A stretch of 37,897 nt of DNA from Candidatus Rokuibacteriota bacterium. Its GTDB lineage: Bacteria; Methylomirabilota; Methylomirabilia; Rokubacteriales; CSP1-6. Every line of letters starts with the position of its first letter. The first letter of the stretch is position 1. This document shows, piece after piece, positions 14,642-22,572 of this stretch. Position numbers and translations under genes: made by a program. A model generated the notes under the pieces. The model searched no databases. It worked only from the letters and a program-made list of their open reading frames with translations, and was not told the origin of the DNA. Location: assembly GCA_003220225.1 (NCBI GenBank), contig QHRU01000073.1:1-37897 (forward strand). Direction: 5' to 3'.

Positions 14642-16141
14642 TCACGACGTCATCGGCGGCAGGACGCCGGCCGTCGCCAGCGCCTGCAGGGCGATCGCCA
14701 GCCCCAGCAGCGTAATCACCGCGGCGGACGTCATCGGTAGCCACCGGGTGACGAGAGGGCCGTCCTCGTGGAACCGCGACATCAGCCTCCGCGCGTACAC
14801 CATGAGGATGCCGATCGTGACGAGCACGGCGGCCAGGCCGACGCTGAAGGCCACGATCAGCAGCAGGCCGAAGCCCACCCGGCGGAGAGAGACCGCGCTC
14901 AGGAGCACGACGAGCGCGGCCGGGCAGGGGATGATGCCGCCGCTGATGCCGAGCGCGAACAGCGAGCGAAGCGAGACGGGTTCACCCTCGTGGTGGTGAT
15001 GATGCGTGCCGTCGTGATGATGGTGATCGGCGGGATCGTGCCGGTGCCCGTGCCCGTCACTGCCGTGGTGATGGTGGGCATGGCCCTCGACTCCTCCGCT
15101 GTAGCGGCGAACGAAGAGGACGAAGCCCAGCACCGCGATCGTGAGCCCGGAGGCGAGCCCGAGCCACGGGTACAGGCGCTCGGGGACGACGTGCCGGGAG
15201 GCGTAGAACGTGATGCCGCCCAGGAGGTACACGCCGGCGGTATGCGACGCGGTCACGATGAGGCCCAGGATCAGCGCGTGTCGCGCGGTCCCGCGCGAGC
15301 CGACGAGGTACGCGGCCACGACCGTCTTGCCGTGGCCCGGCTCGAGGGCGTGGAAGGCGCCGAGGGCCGAGGCCACGAGCAACGCGATGGCGACGACGCC
15401 GAGGCTCGCATCGGGCGTCCCGACGAGCTCGGTGAAGCGATCACGAGTCGGCCGGCGCGCGCCGGCGCCGCCGCCGAAGATGGGAGGTTCACGCTCGCTC
15501 GACGGGAAGCCGGCGACGGCTGACGCCGCCGGGAGGACGACGATCTGGGCCTCCAGATCCTGGGGCGGACTGCCGAGCAGGTCCGTCGGGTAGCTCGCGA
15601 GACCTCCGCTCCGGTCGCGGCTCGGCACGGTGCTGCGAACCAGCGTCACGCCGGGCCGGACGACGGCGATGATCTCCTTCCATCCGGCCCGCCCGGGGAA
15701 ATTCTCGTCTCGGTAGCGGAGGGTCAGCTCGCGGCCGGCGGCGTCGGCAGGGAGCTGGGCTCGGAAGAGGACGCCGAGCTTGAGCGTCGGGAGGTCCCCG
15801 ACCCCGGGCGGAAACACGATCTCCTGCGCCCGTTGCTCGAGTGCCAGCCGGCGGCCGTCGACCTCGAGTGTCAGTCCCCGCCCGAGCGCTTCAGCCTTGT
15901 CCGTGGCATACCGGGCGGCGCTCGGATGGCCGACGTCGGCGACGACGCCCGTCTCCTGGATCTCCTGGAAGGTGGGGATCTCGGCCAGGTCGATGATGTA
16001 GCGGACGTAGACGACTGGCGGGGCGATCTCGAGCGCCGCGTAGTGGTTGATGCTGAAGTTGCCGAGGGGATGGGCGGCCGCACCGGCGGCGCCGACGAGG
16101 ACGGCAAGCCCCACCGCCGTCGAGAGCGCTCGGGCGCTCAC
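14642..16141 (-). CDS. NicO-type nickel/cobalt (metal) transporter with periplasmic N-terminal domain
   Basis: About 499 residues from a GTG start 16 bases after the TPR gene. A signal sequence (LSTAVGLAVLVGAAGAAA) is followed by AHPLGNFSINHYAALEI and a beta-rich periplasmic domain to about residue 215. The membrane part has ALGAFHALEPGHGKTVVAAY, with the H-x-x-x-P-G-H-G-K signature of the HoxN/RcnA/NicO superfamily, then LIVTASHTAGVYLLGG and ISGGIIPCPAALVVLLSAVS. Between helices (about residues 350-386) lies a loop with over fifteen His residues in H-x-H and HHHH clusters, a likely metal reservoir or sensor. The fusion of a periplasmic domain to a NicO permease is the form seen next to DUF4331 genes. 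Confidence 0.9.
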   Translation of the reverse strand: MSARALSTAVGLAVLVGAAGAAAHPLGNFSINHYAALEIAPPVVYVRYIIDLAEIPTFQEIQETGVVADVGHPSAARYATDKAEALGRGLTLEVDGRRLALEQRAQEIVFPPGVGDLPTLKLGVLFRAQLPADAAGRELTLRYRDENFPGRAGWKEIIAVVRPGVTLVRSTVPSRDRSGGLASYPTDLLGSPPQDLEAQIVVLPAASAVAGFPSSEREPPIFGGGAGARRPTRDRFTELVGTPDASLGVVAIALLVASALGAFHALEPGHGKTVVAAYLVGSRGTARHALILGLIVTASHTAGVYLLGGITFYASRHVVPERLYPWLGLASGLTIAVLGFVLFVRRYSGGVEGHAHHHHGSDGHGHRHDPADHHHHDGTHHHHHEGEPVSLRSLFALGISGGIIPCPAALVVLLSAVSLRRVGFGLLLIVAFSVGLAAVLVTIGILMVYARRLMSRFHEDGPLVTRWLPMTSAAVITLLGLAIALQALATAGVLPPMTS

Positions 16142-16157
16142 GGGCCCGGGCTCGCGA

Positions 16158-17429
16158 TCACCGCCGGGCCGCGCGGAGCCGCTCGAGCGTCCGGGCGGCG
16201 GTCTCCGCGTGCAGGACATGGAAATCCGGGTTCAACGCCAGCGCCCTGGCGACGTGCCGAGCCGCGCCGTCGGCATCGCCGCGCGCCTCGTGGATGAGTC
16301 CCGCATGGAAGTGCAGCCGAGGGTCGGGCGTGCCGAACCGCAGAGCCTCCTTGATCGCGGCCTCCGCTTCCACGAACCGGCCGTTGCGGTAGAGGGCCCA
16401 CGCGAGGACGTCCTGAGTATAGATGTCGCGTCGCACGTCCAGCTCCTTGCGGGCGAGATGCAGGGCCTCGACCGGTTTGATGTCATGGTCGGCGTAGAAG
16501 AGTGCCAGCTCCCGGTTATAGACCGTCTTGTTGAGCGCGTTCAGCGCGCCGATGTATTCGACGAGCGCATACTGCCTGCGCGCCTCGTCGCGCTGGCCCA
16601 GCTTCGCCTGGACATCACCGAGGGCGGCCGCGTACTCCGGCAACGGGATGGCCGCCAGCGCCTTCCGGTAGAGGTCGACGGCGTCCACGTACCGGTGCTG
16701 CGCGCCGCGGACGCGCGCCAGGCCGGCGAGCGCGCGGTGGTAGCCCGGATACGTCGCGAGCGCGGCGGCGTACGCCGCGTCCGCCTCTGCGGTCCTTCCG
16801 ATCTGAAACGCCAGCTCGCCGAGCTGCGCCTGACTCCACGCGAGCGGCTCGCGGCTGGTGGAATCGCCGCGGGCGGCCTCGACGGCCCGCCGCATGCCGG
16901 CGAGCGCCGCCTCGGCGTCGCCCTGCAAGAACCGCAGGTACGCGAGACGGCCGTGCGGGTGCCGCGGTCCCGTGAGCCCGAGCAACCGCGAGTACGCTCG
17001 GCTCGCGCCGTCATAGTCGCCCAGCTCCACCAGAGCGTCGCCGGCGATGGCGTGAGGGGAGACGTCGGCGCCGCCGAGCTGCAGCGCCTGTTGAGCCTGG
17101 CCGAGCGCCTCCCGGAACTCGTGCCGGGCGTGATGGACGAGGGCGAGGAGCGTGGTCGCGGCGGCGGCGGAAGGCCCCTGAGGCACCAGCTGCGTGGACC
17201 GCCGGGCGGCTTTCTCGGCGAGCGCGTAGTAGGTGAGGTCGCCGCTCTCGCGAGCCTTCTGGACGTAGACCGCGCCGAGCTTGTTGTAGCTGAAGACGTC
17301 GTCGGGATCTCTCGCGACGCGGGACTGAAAGAACTTGATGAGCTGATCGGTCGCCTGGGGCTGGGCAGCGAGCGTGGCCGGCGAGAGCGCCGCGAGGAGG
17401 AGGGCGACTGCCATCTCCCTCCGCCTCAT
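16158..17429 (-). CDS. secreted tetratricopeptide-repeat protein
   Basis: 423 residues. The N-terminus MRRREMAVALLLAALSPATLA is a signal peptide, so the protein should be periplasmic. Repeats of the 34-residue TPR type follow throughout (for example VFSYNKLGAVYVQKA, HAIAGDALVELGDYDGASRA, EPLAWSQAQLGELAFQIGRT, DVLAWALYRNGRFVEAEAAI and RLHFHAGLIHEARGDADGAA), giving a protein-binding solenoid. It starts 39 bases after the DUF4331 gene and ends 16 bases before the NicO transporter gene, so it is the middle gene of a three-gene operon. It probably scaffolds the DUF4331 protein and the transporter; that is inference from order alone. Confidence 0.9.
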   Translation of the reverse strand: MRRREMAVALLLAALSPATLAAQPQATDQLIKFFQSRVARDPDDVFSYNKLGAVYVQKARESGDLTYYALAEKAARRSTQLVPQGPSAAAATTLLALVHHARHEFREALGQAQQALQLGGADVSPHAIAGDALVELGDYDGASRAYSRLLGLTGPRHPHGRLAYLRFLQGDAEAALAGMRRAVEAARGDSTSREPLAWSQAQLGELAFQIGRTAEADAAYAAALATYPGYHRALAGLARVRGAQHRYVDAVDLYRKALAAIPLPEYAAALGDVQAKLGQRDEARRQYALVEYIGALNALNKTVYNRELALFYADHDIKPVEALHLARKELDVRRDIYTQDVLAWALYRNGRFVEAEAAIKEALRFGTPDPRLHFHAGLIHEARGDADGAARHVARALALNPDFHVLHAETAARTLERLRAARR

Positions 17430-17468
17430 CGACTCACCCTCTTGTTTCGCCTGACCCGCCCCACGCTG

Positions 17469-19106
17469 TTACGTCGGGTCGTTCGGCGTGCTCGGATAGC
17501 CGACCGTGCCGGGCGCGGGCGTCGTGTTCCCGGGCAGCGGGTGCGGCTCGGCGAAGAACGGAAAGTCATGGAGCAGCGGCCGGTCTTGCCCGCTGTTGGC
17601 GAGATTCGCCACGTCGGCGTCCGTGTTTTCGATGAAATCGGTCCCCTGGAGGACGGCGAGGACCCGTCGGTCGGGGCAGTTGGGCAACACGGTGCAGTTC
17701 AGCGCCCCTGGCCGAGGCGCCCCGTTGCCCCCGGGGATACCGGGCGGGAAGTTCACGTCGGCGAGCTGACGGGCGAGCCTCAGCAGGATGTCGGTCACGT
17801 CATCGTCCAACCGCCGGCCGTTTTGCAACCCGTTCGCCGCCACGACCAGGTCGCCGGGAGGCGCGATGGCGAGATCGATGCGGAGGACATCCGGGAAGAT
17901 GACGTGACGGATGAGGTCCCGACTCGTGCTCGGCAGGGCCGCCAGCCCGGGCAATAGTGGCGCGCCGTTCGGAAGCGTCGCCACGCCGATGGCCGTCAGG
18001 AGGTCCGCTCGCGCGGCGATCGTGTTGCCGGCGTCGCCGGGAGTGCCGGAGGTGGTCAGGGCGTCCGGGATGAAGCGGCTGAAGCCTGGAGCGCCGGGAG
18101 GAAGCGAGAACTTGTTCGGGTTGTTCAGGTCGGCCAGGTCGTGTGCGGGGACACTCGCGTTGTAGCGGTCTCGTTGCGTGACGGGAATGAAGACCGTCTT
18201 GACGAGCGTCTGGCCCATCCGCTGAATCTGGACGAACGGTGCGCTCCCCTTGTTGTCGTCGTCGTCGTCGTTCCTGTGGAAGTTCTTCTGGCGGCTGGTC
18301 GTGCCCCAGAAGCCGATCGTCGTGTTGTTCCCGAGATACGTGCCCACTCGATTTCGACTGCCTTGAACCGCGCTTCTCGGAACCTCGACCACGAGCGCCG
18401 AGACGTTGAACCCGCCGAAGGTATCGAAACCGCTCCGCGGACCGCTCGGCACGGCGACGACCGGTCGGCCGTCGAGGGGCCCCAGAATGGGCGAGGTCAT
18501 CTGCCTGAACACCTGCTCGGCGCCGCCGAGGATCCGGTTGAGCTGGGCGGGGTCCGTGACGAACGGATCGTCCCGCAGCCCGGCGAACACGCGAATGCCC
18601 GGCCCGGTGATGACTTGATTCGTGCAGCCCGTGACCACGGGCGCGCCCCGCAACTCGTCATTCACGGCGCCCGTCTTTCGCGGTCGCGCGGGGCCCAGCA
18701 CGGTGACGAACTGGCCACCGGGAGCCGTGGCACACCGCGGATCACGGAACGATTCGTAGCCCTCGAAACGCGCCTGGATGACCAGGCTCTCCTCCGCGTT
18801 TCCCGTGTTGTCGATCTTGATCTGATAGAGCACGTCGTTGCTGAAGGAGTACGAGGAGCGGACCCCGGGGACCGCGAAGGGGTTCACGTCCAGCGCGAAC
18901 ACGACCTTCGTCGGGTCGTTCGGGTTGAGGAACGCGAACACGTCCGGGATGTCGGCCGCCGGGTCCTCGCTGATCAGCGGCGCTTCCCGATGATCGGCGC
19001 CGCGGACGCGTACCGTCGATGGGGAGACGACGAGAAGAGCGAGCAGCACCGTGAGCATTCCGACGAACAGGATCGTGAACGGCTTCGGCCTGCGCATCGT
19101 CCCCAT
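17469..19106 (-). CDS. DUF4331 family secreted protein
   Basis: 545 residues. The start at 19106 has AGGAGG directly upstream. MGTMRRPKPFTILFVGML opens a signal sequence ending near VRGA, then ADHREAPLISEDPAADIPDV, the hallmark D-H-R-E-A-P start of DUF4331 proteins, followed by DVFAFLNPNDPTKVVFALDV and NPFAVPG. Later, a charged stretch RNDDDDDNKGSAPF and the family end GYPSTPNDPT are present. The family is secreted or outer-membrane associated and uncharacterised. First gene of an operon with a TPR protein and a NicO transporter; the same trio recurs in many bacteria to my knowledge. The Asp-rich loop may bind a cation. Confidence 0.9.
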   Translation of the reverse strand: MGTMRRPKPFTILFVGMLTVLLALLVVSPSTVRVRGADHREAPLISEDPAADIPDVFAFLNPNDPTKVVFALDVNPFAVPGVRSSYSFSNDVLYQIKIDNTGNAEESLVIQARFEGYESFRDPRCATAPGGQFVTVLGPARPRKTGAVNDELRGAPVVTGCTNQVITGPGIRVFAGLRDDPFVTDPAQLNRILGGAEQVFRQMTSPILGPLDGRPVVAVPSGPRSGFDTFGGFNVSALVVEVPRSAVQGSRNRVGTYLGNNTTIGFWGTTSRQKNFHRNDDDDDNKGSAPFVQIQRMGQTLVKTVFIPVTQRDRYNASVPAHDLADLNNPNKFSLPPGAPGFSRFIPDALTTSGTPGDAGNTIAARADLLTAIGVATLPNGAPLLPGLAALPSTSRDLIRHVIFPDVLRIDLAIAPPGDLVVAANGLQNGRRLDDDVTDILLRLARQLADVNFPPGIPGGNGAPRPGALNCTVLPNCPDRRVLAVLQGTDFIENTDADVANLANSGQDRPLLHDFPFFAEPHPLPGNTTPAPGTVGYPSTPNDPT

Positions 19107-19281
19107 GGCAGCCTCCTTTGAGGCGGTCCAGCGTCCGAGAGCGACCCGTGCGAGAGTCGCAAGACTATGCGCGCCCGGCGATCGTTCCGCAACCGCAAAA
19201 AACACTCCGCAGCCCCTTGCCGATCGGCCCGTGTTCGTCCTACCCTGAAGCCTCTTTCGGAGAGCGGAAGAAGGAGCGCCT

Positions 19282-19584
19282 GTGACCGAACTGCCATCCG
19301 AGCGGCTGAGCCTCGCCGATTTCGTCTTCAGCGAGACGTCCGATCCGTCGGTGCCGCCCGAGGAGTTCACGCAGTGGCGTCGAGCGACCGCGTGGGCCAC
19401 GTCGCTCTACGAGCCGAGCCTCCTCGGCCCGCCGATTCCGCGCACCCGGCTGGAGACGGCGGGCGTCTCACGTCCGATCATCAACCTCGGCTCGTATAAC
19501 TACCTCGGATTGGCGACGCATCCGGAGACGATCGCCGCGGCCCAGGAGGCACTGGCCACGTACGGCACGGGCGCGTGCGGCTCA
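19282..19584 (+). pseudogene. serine palmitoyltransferase / AONS-like PLP enzyme, N-terminal fragment
   Basis: GTG start with AAGGAG upstream. About 100 codons read as the N-terminus of an alpha-oxoamine synthase: LSLADFVFSETSDPS, RPIINLGSYNYLGLATHPET, then AQEALATYGTGACGSG. In intact enzymes (serine palmitoyltransferase, KBL, BioF) the next residues are R-x-x-x-G-T-x-x-x-H and then the PLP-lysine domain, about 300 more residues. Here the sequence turns into the reverse strand of another broken gene at about 19582. Enzyme activity is impossible without the lysine. The extended N-terminus with F-x-x-W-R resembles the serine-palmitoyltransferase type rather than BioF. Confidence 0.85.
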
Positions 19585-20135
19585 GGACGCGTTGTAGATC
19601 TCTTTCATCCGGGCCACCTCGCCGTTGAAGTCACGCTTCCGGATCGGCCGGACCACCAGCCCCGGCATTCGCCGCAACACGCGATCGGCGAGGGGGGCCA
19701 GGCGCGCCACGTGGCCCTGGGTGGGCTCGAGGTGGTAGGCCCACAGGTCTCTTGCTTTGCGGAGGCCCTGAGCCTCGAACAGGTCCACGTAGTAGGGCGG
19801 GTTGTGCGTCGTCATGAAGAACGGCGATGAATCGAAGCCCTCGATCAGGAGGCCGCAGTCCTCGTCCATCGAAGAACCCGAATGATGCCGCGAAGCTCGT
19901 TGTGACGGTGGTCGATTATCGCGGCGATGCGGCCAACGTCGCGGCCCGCACGGCAGGCGACGAACAGCTGGGCCTCGGCGTGCTCGAAGAAGGGATTCTC
20001 CCGGGACAGGACCGTCCGGACCTCGCCGCCCAGCGGGGCGACCCAGAGCGGATCGCCGAGGTAGATGGTGTGAGGGACACGGAGAAACCGGCGGAGGCCG
20101 GCGCCGTCACGAGACAGAGATTCCACATGACGCAC
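19582..20135 (-). pseudogene. GNAT-like acyltransferase (bacterial ceramide synthase-like) with internal deletion and lost 3-prime end
   Basis: After AGGAGG a GTG opens RFLRVPHTIYLGDPLWVAPL, then ENPFFEHAEAQLFVACRAGR and VGRIAAIIDHRHNEL. This is the start of the roughly 380-residue N-acyltransferase family that includes the bacterial ceramide synthase. The frame then breaks at about 19845-19880. The continuation in another frame is DEDCGLLIEGFDSSPFFMTT, then HNPPYYVDLFEAQGLRKARD, LWAYHLEP and DFNGEVARMKEIYNAS, after which a stop comes where relatives continue W-x-x-N-W-G-F-V-P. So about 60 residues are missing inside and roughly 100 at the end. Its 3-prime end meets the truncated PLP-enzyme gene. 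Confidence 0.8.
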
Positions 20136-20284
20136 GACGAATCCTCCTCGTCCCTCGAATTTGCTCCCGGTCCCGCGACCAAGACACCACTTCCTTCCTA
20201 GTACGGGAAAATATTTTCACACATCGGTAGCCGCATGGCAGCTTCCCTCTGATCGGCATTCGCTTTTTCGTAGGTTTACCAATA

Positions 20285-20299
20285 TGGCGCAACTGTTGC
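20285..20299 (+). promoter_or_regulatory. sigma-54-type -24/-12 promoter upstream of the gvpA operon
   Basis: TGGCGCAACTGTTGC matches the sigma-54 consensus TGGCRC-N5-TTGC with exact GG to GC spacing. Start of transcription would fall near 20311, giving a short leader before the GGGGGAG ribosome site and the GTG at 20327. The DNA just upstream (20200-20285) is AT-richer than the surroundings, suitable for activator or IHF binding. Confidence 0.6.
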
Positions 20300-20326
20300 G
20301 TAGCGTGCACTCTTCTGGGGGAGACT

Positions 20327-20767
20327 GTGGAGAACGGACAAACGCGCAGCCAAAGCGGCGACCGAGACACCACCCTCCGGCAGGCCGACGCCTCGAATCA
20401 CCGGGAGCCGTGGATGCCTGACCTCCGCTCCTGGCCAGCGGCGCGGCTCCGGCTGGACTCCGCGGCGCGGCCGGCGCCCATGCCCTCCACAGCACTGTCG
20501 GGACGAAGGAGTGCGCTCGGTGGCCGCGTCATGGTGCCGGAGCAAACGCTCGCGGCGATGGACGAGGCGACGGAGGCGCTCCTGCGCGACCTCCGGGGAA
20601 GCCCCACAGACCTGGCGAAGCTGGTGAAGAGGATGCACGAGCGACGTCGTCCTGTCGTGGCAATCTCATCGAAGGCCATTGCCCGCTGGAACAAAGACGA
20701 TCCCGACTCATGGGGGCGTGTGTGCGATTGGCTGACTCGACAGGGTGTACGCATCATGGTCGGCTGA
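20327..20767 (+). CDS. conserved hypothetical protein (146 aa), first gene of the gvpA operon
   Basis: Starts at GTG with GGGGGAG upstream and shortly behind a sigma-54-type promoter. The first about 65 residues are Arg/Ser/Pro-rich and low in structure (SQSGDRDTTLRQADASNHRE). The C-terminal half is a compact domain: PEQTLAAMDEATEALLRDLR, then LVKRMHERRRPVVAIS, SKAIARWNKDDPDSW and CDWLTRQGVRIMVG. I recall this half from hypothetical proteins in uncultured bacteria. A later ATG at 20531 would give only that half but lacks a good ribosome site. GvpA follows 12 bases after its stop. Function unknown; a regulator or chaperone of the GvpA-like product is one guess. Confidence 0.65.
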   Translation: MENGQTRSQSGDRDTTLRQADASNHREPWMPDLRSWPAARLRLDSAARPAPMPSTALSGRRSALGGRVMVPEQTLAAMDEATEALLRDLRGSPTDLAKLVKRMHERRRPVVAISSKAIARWNKDDPDSWGRVCDWLTRQGVRIMVG

Positions 20768-20779
20768 GGTTGTGCGCGT

Positions 20780-21019
20780 TTGAGCGTTGACCGCGAGCCT
20801 AGCAGCACCAGCGTCGTCGACGTTCTCGACCGCGTACTCGACAAAGGCATCGTGATCGACGCCTGGGTCCGCGTGTCGCTGGTCGGAATCGAGCTCGTCA
20901 CCGTGGAAGCCCGCGTCGTCGTCGCCTCGATCAGCACGTACTTCTCGCATGCCGAAGCCATCGCTGAATTACCCCGCGCATCGACGGCAACGCGTGATCT
21001 GCTGTCCGCACAGGGCTGA
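20780..21019 (+). CDS. gvpA: gas vesicle structural protein, GvpA/GvpJ family (orphan)
   Basis: 79 residues from a TTG start, 12 bases after the preceding gene. The core [20 protein letters not shown], then [20 protein letters not shown] and [13 protein letters not shown], is the amphipathic helix-strand-strand-helix unit that polymerises into the gas-vesicle wall; length and the D-K-G-I-V-I-D-A-W-x-R-V-S-L-V-G-I-E motif are family-typical. No gvpF/L, gvpN, gvpK or gvpG gene is in the window, so this is an isolated copy. Isolated GvpA/J/M-like proteins may serve something other than buoyancy. Controlled with its upstream partner by a sigma-54-type promoter. Confidence 0.93.
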   Translation: MSVDREPSSTSVVDVLDRVLDKGIVIDAWVRVSLVGIELVTVEARVVVASISTYFSHAEAIAELPRASTATRDLLSAQG

Positions 21020-21103
21020 CCGGCCGGGCGCGCCGCGAGTGTTAGGATATCGCCGGCCCGGACGGATCGCTCATCCGACGGGTCTTCCCCGGGGAGGGCG
21101 ATT

Positions 21104-21336
21104 GTGGGTGAGCGTCAGCATGGTGGGCGCAAGACTGACGGCGGTTCGCCCGCCCACGGGAGGTCGTGGCAGCCGCCCAGCACGCTGCCGCCGCTCTACG
21201 CAGGCTGGATCGACGATCTGCTCGGCGGCCCGCTGCCCCACGAGTCCGAGGCGACGTGCGAGGACTGCGCGATGCGCCCGAGCGGCCCCGCCGCGGCCGG
21301 GGCTCTCGTCTTCGCGGCCGAGACGAAGTGCTGCAC
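21104..21336 (+). pseudogene. N-terminal fragment of a Cys-rich TKCCTY-motif protein
   Basis: GTG start with GGGGAGGG upstream. After a basic leader the frame reads LPPLYAGWIDDLLGGPLPHE, then SEATCEDCAM and FAAETKCCTYV. I know this as the start of a family of unknown function in which C-x-x-C is followed by T-K-C-C-T-Y-x-P-x-L-P-N-F-L-V-G and a further about 250 residues; the four Cys may hold a metal cluster. Here the frame leaves the family exactly after TKCCTYV and runs into the 3-prime end of the minus-strand parvulin-like gene. The joint lies at about 21335-21340. Confidence 0.7.
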
Positions 21337-22248
21337 CTACGTTAGCCGCTTGTTGCCTACGGCCAGGATCAGGTGGCCCTCCTTCAAGGCGAGCGGCCCG
21401 AGCACGTCGCCTGGCATCGCGCCGACCAGCGCCTCCCGCACGGCGGGCTCGACGTCTTCCAGCCACCATTCGATCGTCTCGGCGCGTAGTCTCGCCGCGG
21501 CCGCGACCTGTTCGATGGGGCGACCGTCCTCCCGCACGCAGAGCGTGACCTCGCGGGCCACTTCGACGTCGGGCGCCAGGACGGTCTGCACGGTGAAGCG
21601 CATCCAGTCCAGCTGCCGGGCGGCGATCAGTGCACGCAACGCCTCGGGAGGCGCGTTCCTCGCGGTGAACTCTCGCCATGCCGCCTCCAGCCGCGAGAGC
21701 ATCTGCACCCGCTCGCGGCGCGCCTGCGCAACGTCCTTCGGGGGCTCGGGCGTCAACGCCGTCGCGTCGCCGCCCTCGTCGCGCATGCGCGCATAGACGG
21801 CGGCCCGGGCGGCGAGGCGCTCGGCGAGGCTCGCCGCCATGCCACTGCAGACCGCCTCGCACGGCACGGCCTCCGCGACCTCGTCCTCGTCGAGCTCGTA
21901 CGCTGCGCGGATCTCGTCGAGATCGTTCGCCCAGCGCCGGAGCAGCAGCGAGCGCCGGATGAAGTCGAGCCACGCGTCGATCGTGACGCCGCGGCGCTCC
22001 AGCCACGCCTCGAGGTCGGAAGCGGCGACGAGATCGCGCGCATAGCGGAAGTCGCACGCCGCCGCGTCGACGTCGGCCTCGTCGAGCGCGTCGTCGTCGA
22101 CATCGTCGAGCCGCGCCAGGCAGGCCAAGCCGTCGCGCACCCGCTGCTCGAGAGTCGTCCAATCCCCCCACACGTGCCCGGCGATGACGACGTCTTCCCA
22201 GACGTACGCCATCCGGTCGACCGTGAAGATCACCTCGTCCGCTTGCAT
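21337..22248 (-). CDS. parvulin-related (PpiC/SurA-like) protein, probably missing its C-terminus
   Basis: 303 residues, no signal peptide. The N-terminal two thirds are acidic and helical (RVRDGLACLARLDDV, ACDFRYARDLVAAS, LEAWLERRGVTIDAWLDFIR, then DEDEVAEAVPCEAVCSG), like the chaperone half of SurA-type proteins. The last about 90 residues resemble a degenerate parvulin fold: RFTVQTVLAPDVEVAREVTL, CVREDGRPIEQVAA and AMPGDVLGPLALKEGHLILA. Relatives continue VxxKRxPSLDDPxVRxRAE..., but here the frame ends at VGNKRLT, where the TKCCTY gene is also cut. Such proteins occur beside peptide-export or peptide-maturation genes. The 46-residue peptide gene lies divergently 325 bases away. Confidence 0.65.
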   Translation of the reverse strand: MQADEVIFTVDRMAYVWEDVVIAGHVWGDWTTLEQRVRDGLACLARLDDVDDDALDEADVDAAACDFRYARDLVAASDLEAWLERRGVTIDAWLDFIRRSLLLRRWANDLDEIRAAYELDEDEVAEAVPCEAVCSGMAASLAERLAARAAVYARMRDEGGDATALTPEPPKDVAQARRERVQMLSRLEAAWREFTARNAPPEALRALIAARQLDWMRFTVQTVLAPDVEVAREVTLCVREDGRPIEQVAAAARLRAETIEWWLEDVEPAVREALVGAMPGDVLGPLALKEGHLILAVGNKRLT

Positions 22249-22500
22249 GGGGCCCTACTATCCATAGCTGCCCCTCACGATGCAAGCGCCGGGCGCTTCT
22301 CGAGCATTCCCGGTGCCACGCGAGAACGTGGGGATTTCGCACCAGGCATGCGGTGCGCCCGGCTCCGACGGTCGACTCAGCAGGCAGCTCTCCCTCCGCC
22401 GTCGGGCGGTTCGCCCGGGTCCGGCGCCGGCGTCCCTGCGCGTTGGCCGCGAAAATCAGGACAACCGTACATTTGTCAGGTTTTCGGCAGGCGACGAGGC

Positions 22501-22515
22501 TGGCAGGCGTCTTGC
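22501..22515 (+). promoter_or_regulatory. sigma-54-type -24/-12 promoter of the small peptide gene
   Basis: TGGCAGGCGTCTTGC has the invariant GG and GC at the correct 10-base interval and matches TGGCA-N6-TTGC. Transcription would begin near 22527, giving a leader of about 46 bases with a GGAGGG ribosome site before the ATG at 22573. Together with the downstream terminator this frames a one-gene transcript. Confidence 0.6.
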
Positions 22516-22572
22516 GAACCTCAGAGCGCACGGGAGCAACAAGCCAGAGAGGAACGAAAGATGGAGGGAGCC

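Noticed and set aside
14985-15092. His-codon-rich tract as a simple DNA repeat
   Set aside because: It lies in frame within the NicO transporter, where His-rich loops are known; the codons vary and are broken up by Asp, Gly and Ser.
19167-19499. Plus-strand frame covering the DUF4331 leader and the start of the PLP enzyme fragment
   Set aside because: Different frame from the clear alpha-oxoamine-synthase homology and Arg-rich; a shadow.
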